A stretch of 64,000 nucleotides of DNA from the NCBI RefSeq assembly GCF_000300855.1, contig NZ_ALJF01000010.1, positions 124,001 to 188,000 of the forward strand, written 5' to 3'. Position 1 is the stretch's first letter. Each line of letters opens with the position of its first letter. Below the pieces are notes generated by a model, which saw only the letters and a program-made list of their open reading frames with translations, did no database searches and had not been told where the DNA came from. Below are positions 26,749 through 37,609 of this stretch, one piece after another. The position numbers were made by a program, and so were the translations under genes. Origin of the DNA: Agrobacterium albertimagni AOL15. GTDB lineage: Bacteria; Pseudomonadota; Alphaproteobacteria; Rhizobiales; Rhizobiaceae.

Positions 26749-28086
26749 TCAGGTGTCGTCCGGTCCGATATTCAGTCGCCGCATCTTTTCCCACAAGGTC
26801 GTTCGCGACACGCCCAGTGTTTCGGCGGCTTCCTTGGGCGATCCGTCGGCGCGTGCCAGGGCAGCCTTGATATGGGCACGTTCGGCGGCGTCACGCACGT
26901 CCGCGAGTGTGGCATTCACGTCTGGAGTGCTGCCAAAGCCCATGTCCGTTGCGACCAGACCTTCGGGGAACAGCTCCGCCTCGGACAAGACATGACCGTC
27001 ACCCATGGCAACGGCGCGGTCGACGCGGTTGATCAGCTCGCGGATGTTGCCGGGCCAGCGGTGGCGCTTGGCAGCCTCATGCGCCGCCGCGTCGACGACG
27101 ATGCAGCCGTGTCCCAGCCGCGCTGCCGCAGCAGATGCGAAGCTCTCGAGCAGCGACGGCAACTCTTCCCGTCTTTCCCTGAGCGGCGGAAGCTTGCAGG
27201 CAATGACGTTGATGCGGAACCAGAGATCCTCGCGGAACTGGCCATCTGCCACCATGGCGCCGAGATCCTTGTTGGTGGCGCAGACGAGGCGTGCTCCGAA
27301 TTTGCGTGTCTCGCTTCCGCCGAGCCGGCGGAACTCCCGCGTTTCCAAAACGCGCAGCAACTTCACCTGCAGAACTGGGGAAAGATCGCCGATCTCGTCC
27401 AGAAACAGCGTGCCCTCGTCCGCCTCTTCGAAAAAGCCGCGATGCATGCCCGAAGCGCCGGTAAAGGAGCCGCGCTCGTGACCGAAAAGCAGGGAGTCCG
27501 CGAGCTCCGCCGGCAGGGCACCGCAGTTGACGGGGACAAAGGGCAGGGTCTTGCGCGAACCGGCCTCATGCACATAGCGGGCCGCAACTTCCTTGCCGGT
27601 GCCCGTCTCACCGAGGATCAGAACCGGAAGATCGATGTCTGCGGCACGTAGCAGTGTCGCGCCGATCTTGCGCATCGCATTGCTGCCGGAAAACGCAGCA
27701 CCAACCTGTGGCCCGCTGCTCGTGCGGCGGCTGATACCCTGCAAGGTCTCGACAAGCCTGTCGAGGTCGAAGGGCTTGCTGACGTAGTCGACCGCGCCGT
27801 CCCGCACCAGCCGAACGGCCTGGTCGATATCGCCATAGGCCGTCATGAAGATGACCGGGACCAGTCCGAAACGTTCGAAATGCCGGCGCATGATGGTCTC
27901 GCCGTCGCCATCTGGCAGACGGATATCCGACAGGATGATGTCGGGTGCTGCGCCCTTCAGCGCTGCATCGGCTTCCGCTGCCGAGCGCGCCCATCTGACG
28001 GTGAAGCCTTCCAGGACCAGCCTCTGTTGCAGCGACACGCCGAGCGTCGCGTCGTCCTCGACCACCAGTATGCGACCTGCCGTCAT
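26749..28086 (-). CDS. Sigma-54-dependent two-component response regulator
   Basis: A 445-residue NtrC/DctD-class activator. Receiver domain 1-120: acidic pair at 10-12, phospho-acceptor Asp54 (LSDIRLPDGDG), Lys104 (SKPF). The AAA+ domain has Walker A GETGTGKE (159-166), the sigma-54 contact loop as GSFTGA (206-211, Ser for the usual Ala) and Walker B TLFLDE. A Fis-type HTH (EAAETLGVSRTTLWEKMRR) ends the protein. It lies 4 bp after the kinase gene and should act with it. Its target is unknown; position suggests the mnh2 operon upstream or another transporter. Confidence 0.94.
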   Translation of the reverse strand: MTAGRILVVEDDATLGVSLQQRLVLEGFTVRWARSAAEADAALKGAAPDIILSDIRLPDGDGETIMRRHFERFGLVPVIFMTAYGDIDQAVRLVRDGAVDYVSKPFDLDRLVETLQGISRRTSSGPQVGAAFSGSNAMRKIGATLLRAADIDLPVLILGETGTGKEVAARYVHEAGSRKTLPFVPVNCGALPAELADSLLFGHERGSFTGASGMHRGFFEEADEGTLFLDEIGDLSPVLQVKLLRVLETREFRRLGGSETRKFGARLVCATNKDLGAMVADGQFREDLWFRINVIACKLPPLRERREELPSLLESFASAAAARLGHGCIVVDAAAHEAAKRHRWPGNIRELINRVDRAVAMGDGHVLSEAELFPEGLVATDMGFGSTPDVNATLADVRDAAERAHIKAALARADGSPKEAAETLGVSRTTLWEKMRRLNIGPDDT

Positions 28087-28090
28087 GATG

Positions 28091-29530
28091 TCATGTCTCC
28101 GCTCCGCCCTTCTGCGCCGTCACCAGCGTCAGCTGGACATTGGTTCCCGTGCTGTCGCTGCGGATCGACAAATCGGCTCCCATTCGCTCCACCAGGGAGG
28201 CCACGATCCAGATCCCGATGCTGCGCTCCACGGGGATATCGTTGACACGGCCCGAAATCATCGCGGCGACGATCTCGGGCGGCATCCCCGGTCCTTCGTC
28301 AGCGACGCTGAGGACCACCGTCTGGGCATCCTTGCGCGTGAGAGAAACGGTGACAGTCGATCCGGGCGGCGACGCCCTGACCGCATTCAGCATCAGGTTG
28401 ATCAGGATCTGGCGCAGGGCATCGACGTCGACCCAAAATTCGGTCGGCTCCTCGAAGGTCCAGGCAAGCCCAACGCCGGCACGGCCGGCTTCCGGAGCGA
28501 TCAGGATCTCGAGGTCGCGAATATCCTGAGCGGTGATCATTCTGGAACCGGACCGCCGACGATAGGTGGAGAGCGTCACGTCGACCACGCGGCCGATACT
28601 GTCGAGGCCGTTCTCCAGAAATGCCAGCGTTTCCTGCCGCACATCCTCGCGGTCGCCAAAGCGCTTGAGCGTGGATATCCCGTTCTTCAGCCCGGCCAGC
28701 GGATTGCGCACCTCATGCGCGATGCTGGCTGCCATGCGTGCCAGCAGCCCGTCACGTTCCTGCTGTGCCATCTGTTCGAGGATGGTGACCCTTTGGGCTT
28801 CCGATTGCTCGCGCATCGCCAGAGCCGCTTCTAGTTGGCGCAATTCGTTGCCGCGGCGCCAGTCGGCCCCGTTCGTCGAGGAGCCCGCCGCATCCGCCAG
28901 TCGGTCAATGAACCCGTCGAGCGGTTTGAGCGAGCGCCTTGTCACGGCGTAAGCCGCAGCCGCAGCGATGATGGCCACCAGGATATCGATGCCCAGTGCG
29001 GCGTTGGACGCTGCATCGCTGGCGGCCTCGAGCGGCTGCGTGTCGAATGTCGCAGCGAGATAGAGACGTCCCTCGGCCATTCCATAACTGCGTGCGACCA
29101 GAAGAACGGATCTGTCCGGAACCAGTTGCGCGCTGACATCGTCGGGGTCGCTGGCTTGGGCCCCAGTCAAGGCGGCGTCTAGGAGATCTCCATCGCTCTC
29201 GGCGAGCGCCACCGTGATCGCCTGGCCCGATGGATCGGTCCATCTTGCGGCAATGCTCTCTTCGAGAAGCGCGGTGCGAAACTCGAGCGACGCCGCCAGG
29301 GTCCGCTGCACGGATTGTCGAGCATCGGTCTCCTTGATTTCGGCCGCGATGTTGCCGGCGACGGCATCGAGGAAGACCAGCGCCTGATCGCGCAGACCCG
29401 TCTCGTTGCTCGACCGCAGAGCCATGATGCCGATCTGCGTCGTGCCGACCGCCACCAGGAACATCGCGACTGCCACAAACAGTGGCAGCGCGACGGAGAG
29501 AGGCAGTTTGGGACGCGAAAGTGAGGACAT
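28091..29530 (-). CDS. Sensor histidine kinase (partner of the sigma-54 regulator)
   Basis: A 479-residue membrane kinase. TM1 is about 13-35 and TM2 about 178-196, enclosing a 140-residue periplasmic sensor, followed by a HAMP-like linker and coiled coil. The H box IAHEVRNPLAGLKNGI has His272. N box NLMLNAVRASPP and G1 DEGPGMPPE form the ATPase domain; the second G box is irregular (ERSIGIWIVASL). This resembles DctB-like kinases. It starts 59 bp after the second mnhG and reads the same way, so it may be expressed with mnh2. Confidence 0.92.
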   Translation of the reverse strand: MSSLSRPKLPLSVALPLFVAVAMFLVAVGTTQIGIMALRSSNETGLRDQALVFLDAVAGNIAAEIKETDARQSVQRTLAASLEFRTALLEESIAARWTDPSGQAITVALAESDGDLLDAALTGAQASDPDDVSAQLVPDRSVLLVARSYGMAEGRLYLAATFDTQPLEAASDAASNAALGIDILVAIIAAAAAYAVTRRSLKPLDGFIDRLADAAGSSTNGADWRRGNELRQLEAALAMREQSEAQRVTILEQMAQQERDGLLARMAASIAHEVRNPLAGLKNGISTLKRFGDREDVRQETLAFLENGLDSIGRVVDVTLSTYRRRSGSRMITAQDIRDLEILIAPEAGRAGVGLAWTFEEPTEFWVDVDALRQILINLMLNAVRASPPGSTVTVSLTRKDAQTVVLSVADEGPGMPPEIVAAMISGRVNDIPVERSIGIWIVASLVERMGADLSIRSDSTGTNVQLTLVTAQKGGAET

Positions 29531-29589
29531 GCAGACTGATTAGACCAAGTCGCGCTTTGCCTGCCAGCACATAATTCTTGAGCGAGCCC

Positions 29590-30831
29590 TCAACCTTCCA
29601 TGATCAGGACTTCACCTGCCATGTCCGGTGTGATGCGGTTGAGCCAGGGCGCGCCAAACCAGTTCGTCCGCAGCGGCCTTGGAGTTCGCCCCAGGACGAC
29701 GGCGCGCAGACCGACGATGCCGGGCGGTATGCCGCAGACGCTGTCCGGTGCTGCATGACGCGTGTAGCCGCAGCCGAAACGATCGGCGACCTCGGGCACA
29801 CCACCATCCTTGATCTGCTTCTCCGCAACATGGACGATGTCCGTCACCTCCCAGAGATTGTTGAGAAGGGACCATTCCACGAGCGGGGCCAGGTGATCTT
29901 CGCCGCAGTCGCGTACCACGAGCGTGCGTGCCGTGTCGGGCAATGGTGTCTTGCCGACGAAGAGCACCGGGCCGCCATGGCAGCTCGGCAGACGCAAAAG
30001 ACCATCCGGATCCCAGGTCGTGCGGTCCATCCGGGCTTCGACCTGATGATGGAACCAGCCCTGGCAGGGCAGAACGAGGAGGGTCTGGCCCGGTTGCGTC
30101 TCGCAGCGGAGAATGGCTTCCGGATCGCCTTCATCATAGTGCAGGATCGAAGCCACGTCCGTTCCTGCGGTGGCGGATTTGAGATCGCTGATCGCGTCGC
30201 TCGCCCGCTCCCGGATCAACCGACGCAGTCGCGCCTGATCGGCTGCGGCATGGATCGCATGCGTGTCGATGATGGTGTGTGCAGAAAGGCTGGCGCCGCT
30301 TCTCTGGGCAATCGCGCAAGCGCGTTCCGCAACGTGAGCAACCTGTCCATCGATGACGGCGAACCGGACAGCCTCGAGAGCCGGCAGCACCGGCATGTCG
30401 TTGCGCGGCGCCGGTTTCGGCTGGGGCGCCTTGTCCCTGTGGTCGACGGTCTGCACTTTCGGAGCCACGGAAATCCAGTCGCTTCGCTTGCCGAGCGACT
30501 GGTCGGCCCGTGTCAGAACACCGTCTAGGGCGTCATCATGCGAAAGCGTCAGCTGCGCGCCTGAGACATAGGCGGCGCGACCGAGAAGATGGCCGGCGAC
30601 CGGCACGGTGAGCAGCAGGAAGACGACGGTCAGGATACCCATCACCGTCGCGTCCAGCGCGCCGTGGGCGATAACGCTGCCGATGATCACCAGGCCGGCA
30701 CCCAGCGTTCCGGCTTTCGTGGCGGCATGCATCCGCTGAAACGGATCGGCAAGCTTGATCACACCGAGAGCGGCGATGCAGAGAAACCCCACGCCCGCAA
30801 GCTTGAACAGAATGGACAGGATCGCGAGCAT
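29590..30831 (-). CDS. mnhG: Antiporter subunit G fused to a long Usp-like region
   Basis: 413 residues. The first about 100 are a normal MnhG (GVIKLADPFQRMHAATKAGTLGAG, three helices). After a Pro/Lys-rich linker comes a soluble region of about 270 residues that looks like two Usp folds. The first runs from RFAVIDGQVAHVAERACAIA through YDEGDPEAIL and TLLVLPCQG to GPVLFVG. The second runs from TLVVRDCGEDHLAPLVEW to RAVVLGRTPRP and EVLIMEG. The start at 30831 overlaps the mnhF2 stop. Normal MnhG is about 110-130 residues; the extension would sit in the cytoplasm and could sense a nucleotide. The Usp assignment is a pattern judgement. Confidence 0.8.
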   Translation of the reverse strand: MLAILSILFKLAGVGFLCIAALGVIKLADPFQRMHAATKAGTLGAGLVIIGSVIAHGALDATVMGILTVVFLLLTVPVAGHLLGRAAYVSGAQLTLSHDDALDGVLTRADQSLGKRSDWISVAPKVQTVDHRDKAPQPKPAPRNDMPVLPALEAVRFAVIDGQVAHVAERACAIAQRSGASLSAHTIIDTHAIHAAADQARLRRLIRERASDAISDLKSATAGTDVASILHYDEGDPEAILRCETQPGQTLLVLPCQGWFHHQVEARMDRTTWDPDGLLRLPSCHGGPVLFVGKTPLPDTARTLVVRDCGEDHLAPLVEWSLLNNLWEVTDIVHVAEKQIKDGGVPEVADRFGCGYTRHAAPDSVCGIPPGIVGLRAVVLGRTPRPLRTNWFGAPWLNRITPDMAGEVLIMEG

Positions 30832-31121
30832 CACGAATCCTCCTTTTTCTTCTCGAGAAGTGCCGACAGCGAACATGTCGCCAGGAAACCGATCAAGGCG
30901 ATCCCAAAGGCGACGTCGAGGAACTCGCGTCGGCCGGTGACGATCATCGTCAAGGCGGCGATCGCGACTGCAATGCCGGTCAGCATGTCCAGCGCAATGA
31001 AGCGGTCGGCATAGCCGGGTCCGGTCACCATGCGAACGGCGGCAAGCAGCAGCGGTACCATCAGGACGGCGATCATGATGGCGGCGAATGTTGATAGAAA
31101 CCCATCCAGAAGCGCAATCAT
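30831..31121 (-). CDS. mnhF: Monovalent cation/H+ antiporter subunit F (second operon)
   Basis: A 96-residue three-helix protein with the MnhF core RMVTGPGYADRFIALDMLTGIAVA. It is divergent from the first-operon copy at 26016-26297. ATGA overlaps join it to mnhE2 upstream and mnhG2 downstream. It has a charged Lys/Glu C-terminus. Confidence 0.92.
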   Translation of the reverse strand: MIALLDGFLSTFAAIMIAVLMVPLLLAAVRMVTGPGYADRFIALDMLTGIAVAIAALTMIVTGRREFLDVAFGIALIGFLATCSLSALLEKKKEDS

Positions 31122-31449
31122 CCCTCGATCTCCTTTATGCGTGTCTCGAACGTGTTCTTGATGCTGTCCACCACAGCCTCGGGCTGTGGCGCATCCAGAA
31201 CGTGAACATAGAGTGTGCTCAGATCCTCGCTGACATGCAGCGAGGTCGTGCCCGGTGTCAGGCTTACGCAGTTTGCGAGCGTCGTGACGCCCGCTCTGCT
31301 GCGCAGATCAAGCGGCACGGCGAGGATCGCGGGCTTGAGCTGCGAGCTGTCGCCGAGCACCTGACGGGCGACGGCAATGGACGAACGGACGAGTTCGCCG
31401 ATGAAAACCAGTCCCAGTGTCATGGATCTGCCGATACGCGTGACGATGG

Positions 31450-31453
<4 letters not shown>
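31118..31453 (-). CDS. mnhE: Short antiporter subunit E (second operon)
   Basis: 111 residues, about 45 fewer than the first-operon copy. It retains the GELVRSSIAVARQVLG and LANCVSLTPGTTSLHVSEDLSTLYVHVLD segments but lacks the N-terminal membrane helices. Both ends overlap neighbours (ATGA), so the short form looks genuine rather than truncated by damage. Confidence 0.9.
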
Positions 31454-32947
<1,494 letters not shown>

Positions 32948-32955
<8 letters not shown>

Positions 32956-33334
32956 TGCGGATGGCCTCCTTTTCGAAGGGCGAGCCGAGGTCTTCGGCAT
33001 CGTTATGCTCGTCGGTAAAGACCGATCCGAGCGTATAGTAGGCCTTGAGCACCAGGGCTGCGGCGAAAGAGACGAGCGCAAAGCCAATGACGATCGCGGT
33101 CAGGATGAGTGCCTGGGGCAGGGGGTTTGCAGCCCCTTCGCCCAGCGTCTGTGATCCCTGTTCGATGACGGGGGGCGCTGTGAACTGCAGGCCGCCTGCG
33201 ACGAAGATCAGAAGATTCGCTGCGGTGGACAGCAGGACGACCCCGAACAGGATGCGCATCACATGGCGCGACAGGAGGAGGTAGATGCCGGCACCCATCT
33301 GGGCGGCGACGGCAAACGCGTAGATCAGGCTCAC
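32948..33334 (-). CDS. mnhC: Monovalent cation/H+ antiporter subunit C (second operon)
   Basis: A 128-residue NuoK-like protein with [21 protein letters not shown] matching the MnhC core. The GTG at 33334 overlaps the mnhB2 stop (GTGA). A 30-residue charged C-terminal tail ([21 protein letters not shown]) extends beyond the third helix. Confidence 0.92.
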
Positions 33335-33735
33335 TGTTCTACTCCTTCATAAAAACGGAAAACCAGGGAAAGCACGCCGCCGATCACGACCATGAAGACG
33401 CCGATATCGAAGGCGGTTGCTGTGCCGAGATGCGTGGAGCCGAGCTCGAACCACCAATGCGTCAGGAACGATCGATCCGAGATGAGGCCGGGGAGGCCGC
33501 TGACGAAGGCGAGCACGAGGCCGGCCCCGATCAGGCCAACCGGGTGAACGATCAGGGCCTTGCGGGCCTTTGCCACGCTGTCAGAGAGAGCAAGCAGGGC
33601 AAAGGCGAGAGCCGCGAACAGCCCGCCGATGAAGCCGCCGCCCGGCTCGTTATGGCCGCGAAACAGCATGAAGACAGCCGCGCCCAGCAGAAGCACGAAG
33701 AACAGGCGGGACATGGTGGAAAAGATGACGGACAT
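33331..33735 (-). CDS. mnhB: Monovalent cation/H+ antiporter subunit B (second operon)
   Basis: A 134-residue MnhB with four helices. The core [20 protein letters not shown] corresponds to MRGHDMPGGGFSAGL at the end of the fused MnhAB. Here B is a separate gene, 6 bp after mnhA2. Confidence 0.93.
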   Translation of the reverse strand: MSVIFSTMSRLFFVLLLGAAVFMLFRGHNEPGGGFIGGLFAALAFALLALSDSVAKARKALIVHPVGLIGAGLVLAFVSGLPGLISDRSFLTHWWFELGSTHLGTATAFDIGVFMVVIGGVLSLVFRFYEGVEQ

Positions 33736-33741
33736 GGTCGG

Positions 33742-36060
33742 TCACTCCTTGTTGCGGGCGGGTTTGAGGGAGCCGCGCAGCAGTCCCCAGGCGGCAATGG
33801 TGGCAATGGCGACGACCACGATCTCGCCGAGCGTATCGATGGCGCGGTAATCGACGAGAATGACGTTCACGACGTTGCGCCCGTAAGCTTCGAGGTAGCT
33901 GGTCTCGCCGAAAAAGTCGGAAAGGCGCAGGTCGATGGGCGTGACGCCGATGGAGGCAAGCGCGATGAACATCATCCCGGCAAAGCCTACGGCGATCACG
34001 CCGTCACGCCGCCGCTCGGACAGCGTGCGCGAATGACGACGTCGCGATGGCAGCTTGAGGAGCACCGCCGTCATCAGGATCACGATCAACGTTTCGACCG
34101 CCATCTGTGTCAGAGCAAGGTCCGGAGCGCCGTTCAGCATGAAGATCACGGCCGAGCCGAAGCCGACGATGCCGACGGAGACAAGGCCTGCAATCAGCGA
34201 GCGGACGATGATCGTCGCCAAGGCGCCGACCACCGTCAGCATCAGGACGAGTGCGACCGAGATGCGGATGCTGCCCTCGGAGGCGAGGAAGTCGGCCGAT
34301 GGTGCAGCCAGGAAGGCGATCGCAAGGCCCAGGGTGACCACCAGGACCACGAGTGTGGTGTAGCGATGCTGATCGCCGTTCTGGAGCACCCTCGTCGACA
34401 GGCGTGCCGTCGCCAGAACGCCGTTGAGGGTCTTGTGGTAGAAGCGATCGCCGAGGAAGGCATACAGCTTGTCGTAACGACGGAGCGCGTTGTGGATCCG
34501 GGTCCACTGGATGACGATGACCGCGCCGATGGCGACGACGAGCATGGACAGGACCAGCATCGGCGTCAGGCCGTGCCAGAGCTTGAACGAAACGTCGACC
34601 GGCTGACCGAGGAGTGCCGAGGCGGCCGGACCGATGATCCACTGTCCAGCTGGCGCGGGGACGAGACCGATCAGAATGCCGCCGGCTGCGAGCAGCAACG
34701 GTCCTGCCAGAAGGCCTGATGTCTCGCCATGATGGATCTCACGTGTGGTCTCGGACTTGAGGTAGAACGGACGGATCGACACGACACCCGCCACGCCGAC
34801 CATGACGGCGTTGACGAGAACCGCGGCTGCGATCGGCAGGATGTTCCAGTCATTGGCGAGCTGCGCTTCGAACAGATATTCCTTCGAGATGAAGCCGACA
34901 AAGGGCGGCAGGCCGGCCATCGAGAGGCTTGCGAGGACTGCTGCGACGGCGGTAACCGGCAGGAAGCGGGCGAGGCCGGCCAGCTTGTGCAGACGGGTTT
35001 CGCCCGTCGCATGGATGGCGGTGCCGGCGCAGAAGAACAGGGCCGCCTTGTAGAGCGCATGGCTGAGGATAAAGCCGACGGTGGCCACAGCGGCGACTTC
35101 GCCCGTAAGGCCGATCAGCATCACGAGAATGCCGAGCGAGGCGACGGTGGACTGGGCGAGAACTGCCTTGAAACCTTCAGCGCGAAGCGCCTGCAGGGCG
35201 GCAATGATCATCGTCAGAGATCCGAAGACCACCAGCGTGTGTCCGAAGCCCGGCATGCCGGCAAACACACCGTCGAAGCGGGCGAGCAGAAAGACGCCGA
35301 GCTTCACCATGGTCGCCGAATGCAGATAGGCGGAGGCGGGCGTCGGAGCGGCCATGGCATTGGGCAGCCAGAAGTGGAACGGGAACTGCGCGCTCTTGGT
35401 GAATGCGCCGATCATGATGAGGATCGCGATCGGGATAGCCCAGCTGCTGGCGACCAGCTCGTTCGAGCGTGCCAGCACTTCCGTGAAGGAGAAGGTGCCG
35501 AGCGTCATGCCGATGAGAAGGATGCCGGCAAACAGCGCGAGACCGCCGCCACCGGTGACGATCAGCGACTGCAGCGCCGACTTGCGTGCGGCTTCCTTAT
35601 GACCGTCGAAGCCGATCAGGAGGAAGGAGGCGAGGCTCGTCAGCTCCCAGAAGACGAACATGACGATGAGATTGTCCGAGAGCACGGTTCCCAGCATCGC
35701 GGTCATGAACAGCATGATGAGGCTAAGGAAGCGCCCGATCTCGCCGCTCGGCTTTTCGGCAAAGTAGGCCCCTGCATAGATTACCACCAGCGTTCCGATG
35801 CCGCTGATCAGCAAGCCGAACAGCAATGAAAAGCCGTCCAGACGGAACGCGAGTTCGACACCGAGTGATGGCACCCACGCCAGTTGGGCAATCAGGGCCT
35901 GTCCGTCTGCCACCGGCGCGACATGCATGAGTAGCGAGGCGAAGATGAACAGAGGTATGAGGCTCACCACCCAGCCGGTGTATCGCCCGAGCAGCGACGA
36001 GGCCGGTTTGGCGATGATTGCCCCGGCCAGTGCGATTAGTATGGTCCACTCAAAGTTCAC
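33742..36060 (-). CDS. mnhA: Monovalent cation/H+ antiporter subunit A (second operon)
   Basis: A 772-residue MnhA/NuoL-like subunit. Blocks FWELTSLASFLLIGFDGHKEAARKSA, TKSAQFPFHFWLPNAMAAPTPASAYLHSATMVKLGVFLLARF and a C-terminal GRNVVNVILVDYRAIDTLGEI are clear. The GTG at 36060 follows AGAGGAA at good spacing. First gene of the unfused seven-gene operon. Two palindromes at 36163-36206 lie in its upstream region. Confidence 0.93.
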   Translation of the reverse strand: MNFEWTILIALAGAIIAKPASSLLGRYTGWVVSLIPLFIFASLLMHVAPVADGQALIAQLAWVPSLGVELAFRLDGFSLLFGLLISGIGTLVVIYAGAYFAEKPSGEIGRFLSLIMLFMTAMLGTVLSDNLIVMFVFWELTSLASFLLIGFDGHKEAARKSALQSLIVTGGGGLALFAGILLIGMTLGTFSFTEVLARSNELVASSWAIPIAILIMIGAFTKSAQFPFHFWLPNAMAAPTPASAYLHSATMVKLGVFLLARFDGVFAGMPGFGHTLVVFGSLTMIIAALQALRAEGFKAVLAQSTVASLGILVMLIGLTGEVAAVATVGFILSHALYKAALFFCAGTAIHATGETRLHKLAGLARFLPVTAVAAVLASLSMAGLPPFVGFISKEYLFEAQLANDWNILPIAAAVLVNAVMVGVAGVVSIRPFYLKSETTREIHHGETSGLLAGPLLLAAGGILIGLVPAPAGQWIIGPAASALLGQPVDVSFKLWHGLTPMLVLSMLVVAIGAVIVIQWTRIHNALRRYDKLYAFLGDRFYHKTLNGVLATARLSTRVLQNGDQHRYTTLVVLVVTLGLAIAFLAAPSADFLASEGSIRISVALVLMLTVVGALATIIVRSLIAGLVSVGIVGFGSAVIFMLNGAPDLALTQMAVETLIVILMTAVLLKLPSRRRHSRTLSERRRDGVIAVGFAGMMFIALASIGVTPIDLRLSDFFGETSYLEAYGRNVVNVILVDYRAIDTLGEIVVVAIATIAAWGLLRGSLKPARNKE

Positions 36061-36162
36061 GGTACAAGTTCCTCTTGTTGTCCACTCTAAGACAGCAAGA
36101 GGTGTGCCAGTTTGAAATCATATGAAAATCAGTAACTTATGATGCGCCATCCTTTCGGCGTG

Positions 36163-36206
36163 TTCGGATTTCCGAATGGCTGCCTGTCGGAATTCGGAAT
36201 TCCGAA
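36163..36206. promoter_or_regulatory. Two TTCGGA-N2-TCCGAA palindromes between mnhA2 and a small exported-protein gene
   Basis: TTCGGATTTCCGAA (36163-36176, one mismatch) and TTCGGAATTCCGAA (36193-36206, perfect dyad) are 30 bp apart centre to centre, three helical turns. Both lie in the 305-bp divergent gap. They look like operators for a dimeric repressor or activator; the regulator is not identified. Confidence 0.55.
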
Positions 36207-36365
36207 CATGTTTTCCCTCCGGCAAGCGTCCCAATCCGACGACGCATTGCGACAGTGCCGAACCGCCGTCCGGACTTGGCCGAGGGAACCATCTGCCTTC
36301 CGAGACAATTCCCCAGACATCAAACCAGGATGACGAAAGCGGTTATGAAACGGAAGGAAACTATC

Positions 36366-36830
36366 ATGACATCCAAGCGGATCATCGCGGTGCTGACCCT
36401 GGTCGCCTGCGGCGCTGCGGCCTCTCCAGCTCTGGCGCAATCCTCACCATACCCGGGGGACGACCCTGCCGAACTCTTTGGATACGACATCGAGGTCAGT
36501 GAAACGGATAGCGAGCGTGTCGCCGAGAACGCTTTGCGGGCCGTGCAGCGGGCCGGAGAGACGGCTGAAGAAATCAAGATGGTCTTCGGAGCCACGCGTT
36601 TCGAGTTCGTGGCGCTGAAGCCGGACAGCATGAAGGTTGTTGAGCCGGAACTTGCCAAGAGGCAATCCGACGTCTTGGAGCTGCAGGCAGCCGTCGAGAG
36701 CAGCTCCTTGTTCTACACGGCGATGCGAAGCGAGGGCGTCGCGGCAAGCGACGTCATCGGTGCGGATCTCGCAGACGGAGACAGTGGTCTGACGTCCGAA
36801 AAACGAGTGACGATCTATCTCGCGCCGTGA
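36366..36830 (+). CDS. Small exported protein of unknown function
   Basis: 154 residues with a signal peptide (MTSKRIIAVLTLVACGAAASPALA-Q). The mature part is acidic and mostly helical with no cysteines or known motif that I recognise; it ends in a strand-like RVTIYLAP. The ATG at 36366 follows GGAAGGAA; ATG 36345 is also in frame but would spoil the signal peptide. It is divergent from mnhA2 and may share the palindromic control region. Confidence 0.75.
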   Translation: MTSKRIIAVLTLVACGAAASPALAQSSPYPGDDPAELFGYDIEVSETDSERVAENALRAVQRAGETAEEIKMVFGATRFEFVALKPDSMKVVEPELAKRQSDVLELQAAVESSSLFYTAMRSEGVAASDVIGADLADGDSGLTSEKRVTIYLAP

Positions 36831-36894
36831 AGGGGGGATGCGCCACGCGCACCGGCCCCGTTCGGTAAATCGGTCGAGCTGCTGGTGGTCGGCC

Positions 36895-37401
36895 TCACCG
36901 CGATTGGCGGTTCCAGAAATGCTGGGCAACCGCAAACAGAAGACCGACCGCGACCGCCGGGACCAGATCATCCAGCATGACGCCCCAGCCGGATGGGATT
37001 TGCTCGACATAGGCCACCGGCCACGGTTTTACCCGGTCGAGGAAGAGGAAGAGCGCTGCAAACGGGACCAGCATCCGCCAGCCCGCCTGACGGATCATTG
37101 AGGCCCCGATCAGAAAGGCCGCCACTTCATCGATGACGATGCGGCGGTCATCCTTGACACCGGTCGCCAGTTCGATCGCTGACGACACATGGACGCCGAG
37201 GGCGAATATGACCACGCCAGACACCGGAACGACGAGCCTCGGCAACTTGATCGCCAAGACCAGCAGCGGCAAGAGCGCAAAGACCGCAAGCCCCGCACGG
37301 AGCGGAACGACCAGGCCCATGCCGAACCACGTGGCCATCAGCCATTGCCAGGTCGGAACCAGACCGATGCCTGGCGGTTCGAGAATGTGAAATTCGATCA
37401 T
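36895..37401 (-). CDS. pgpA: Phosphatidylglycerophosphatase A
   Basis: A 168-residue membrane protein. Family motifs are IVIDEVAAFLIG (the conserved IDE), then LFLDRVKPWPVAYVEQIPSGWGVMLDDLVPAV, covering the DxxKPWP and GxGVMLDD blocks of PgpA. The enzyme dephosphorylates phosphatidylglycerophosphate to phosphatidylglycerol in the inner membrane. The usual Asp-Pro before the first motif is Asp-Asp here, so some divergence is present. Convergent with the small exported-protein gene. Confidence 0.85.
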   Translation of the reverse strand: MIEFHILEPPGIGLVPTWQWLMATWFGMGLVVPLRAGLAVFALLPLLVLAIKLPRLVVPVSGVVIFALGVHVSSAIELATGVKDDRRIVIDEVAAFLIGASMIRQAGWRMLVPFAALFLFLDRVKPWPVAYVEQIPSGWGVMLDDLVPAVAVGLLFAVAQHFWNRQSR

Positions 37402-37609
37402 GGGCTCCCCGGAGAGGTTGTCGCGATAAGCGCTCGTCCCCCGCAGGACGCGAGCGGCATAGCACCCAACTTATGCGCCGGCCCCTGCAATTCGAGACGG
37501 TAACGGGAAGTTTTTTCTCCCACAGGCTCTGCCGCAGCCGGGGCTTCGCGGGCCCGTGAGGGCAGGTGACCAAGCGGCGAACTCCAGACGTCGGCGGGTG
37601 AAAAAACGG

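Noticed and set aside
29578-30528. A 316-codon plus-strand open frame over mnhG2
   Set aside because: Antisense shadow of the extended MnhG, whose frame is tied to mnhF2 by ATGA and shows Usp-like pattern; the plus frame has no known motif.
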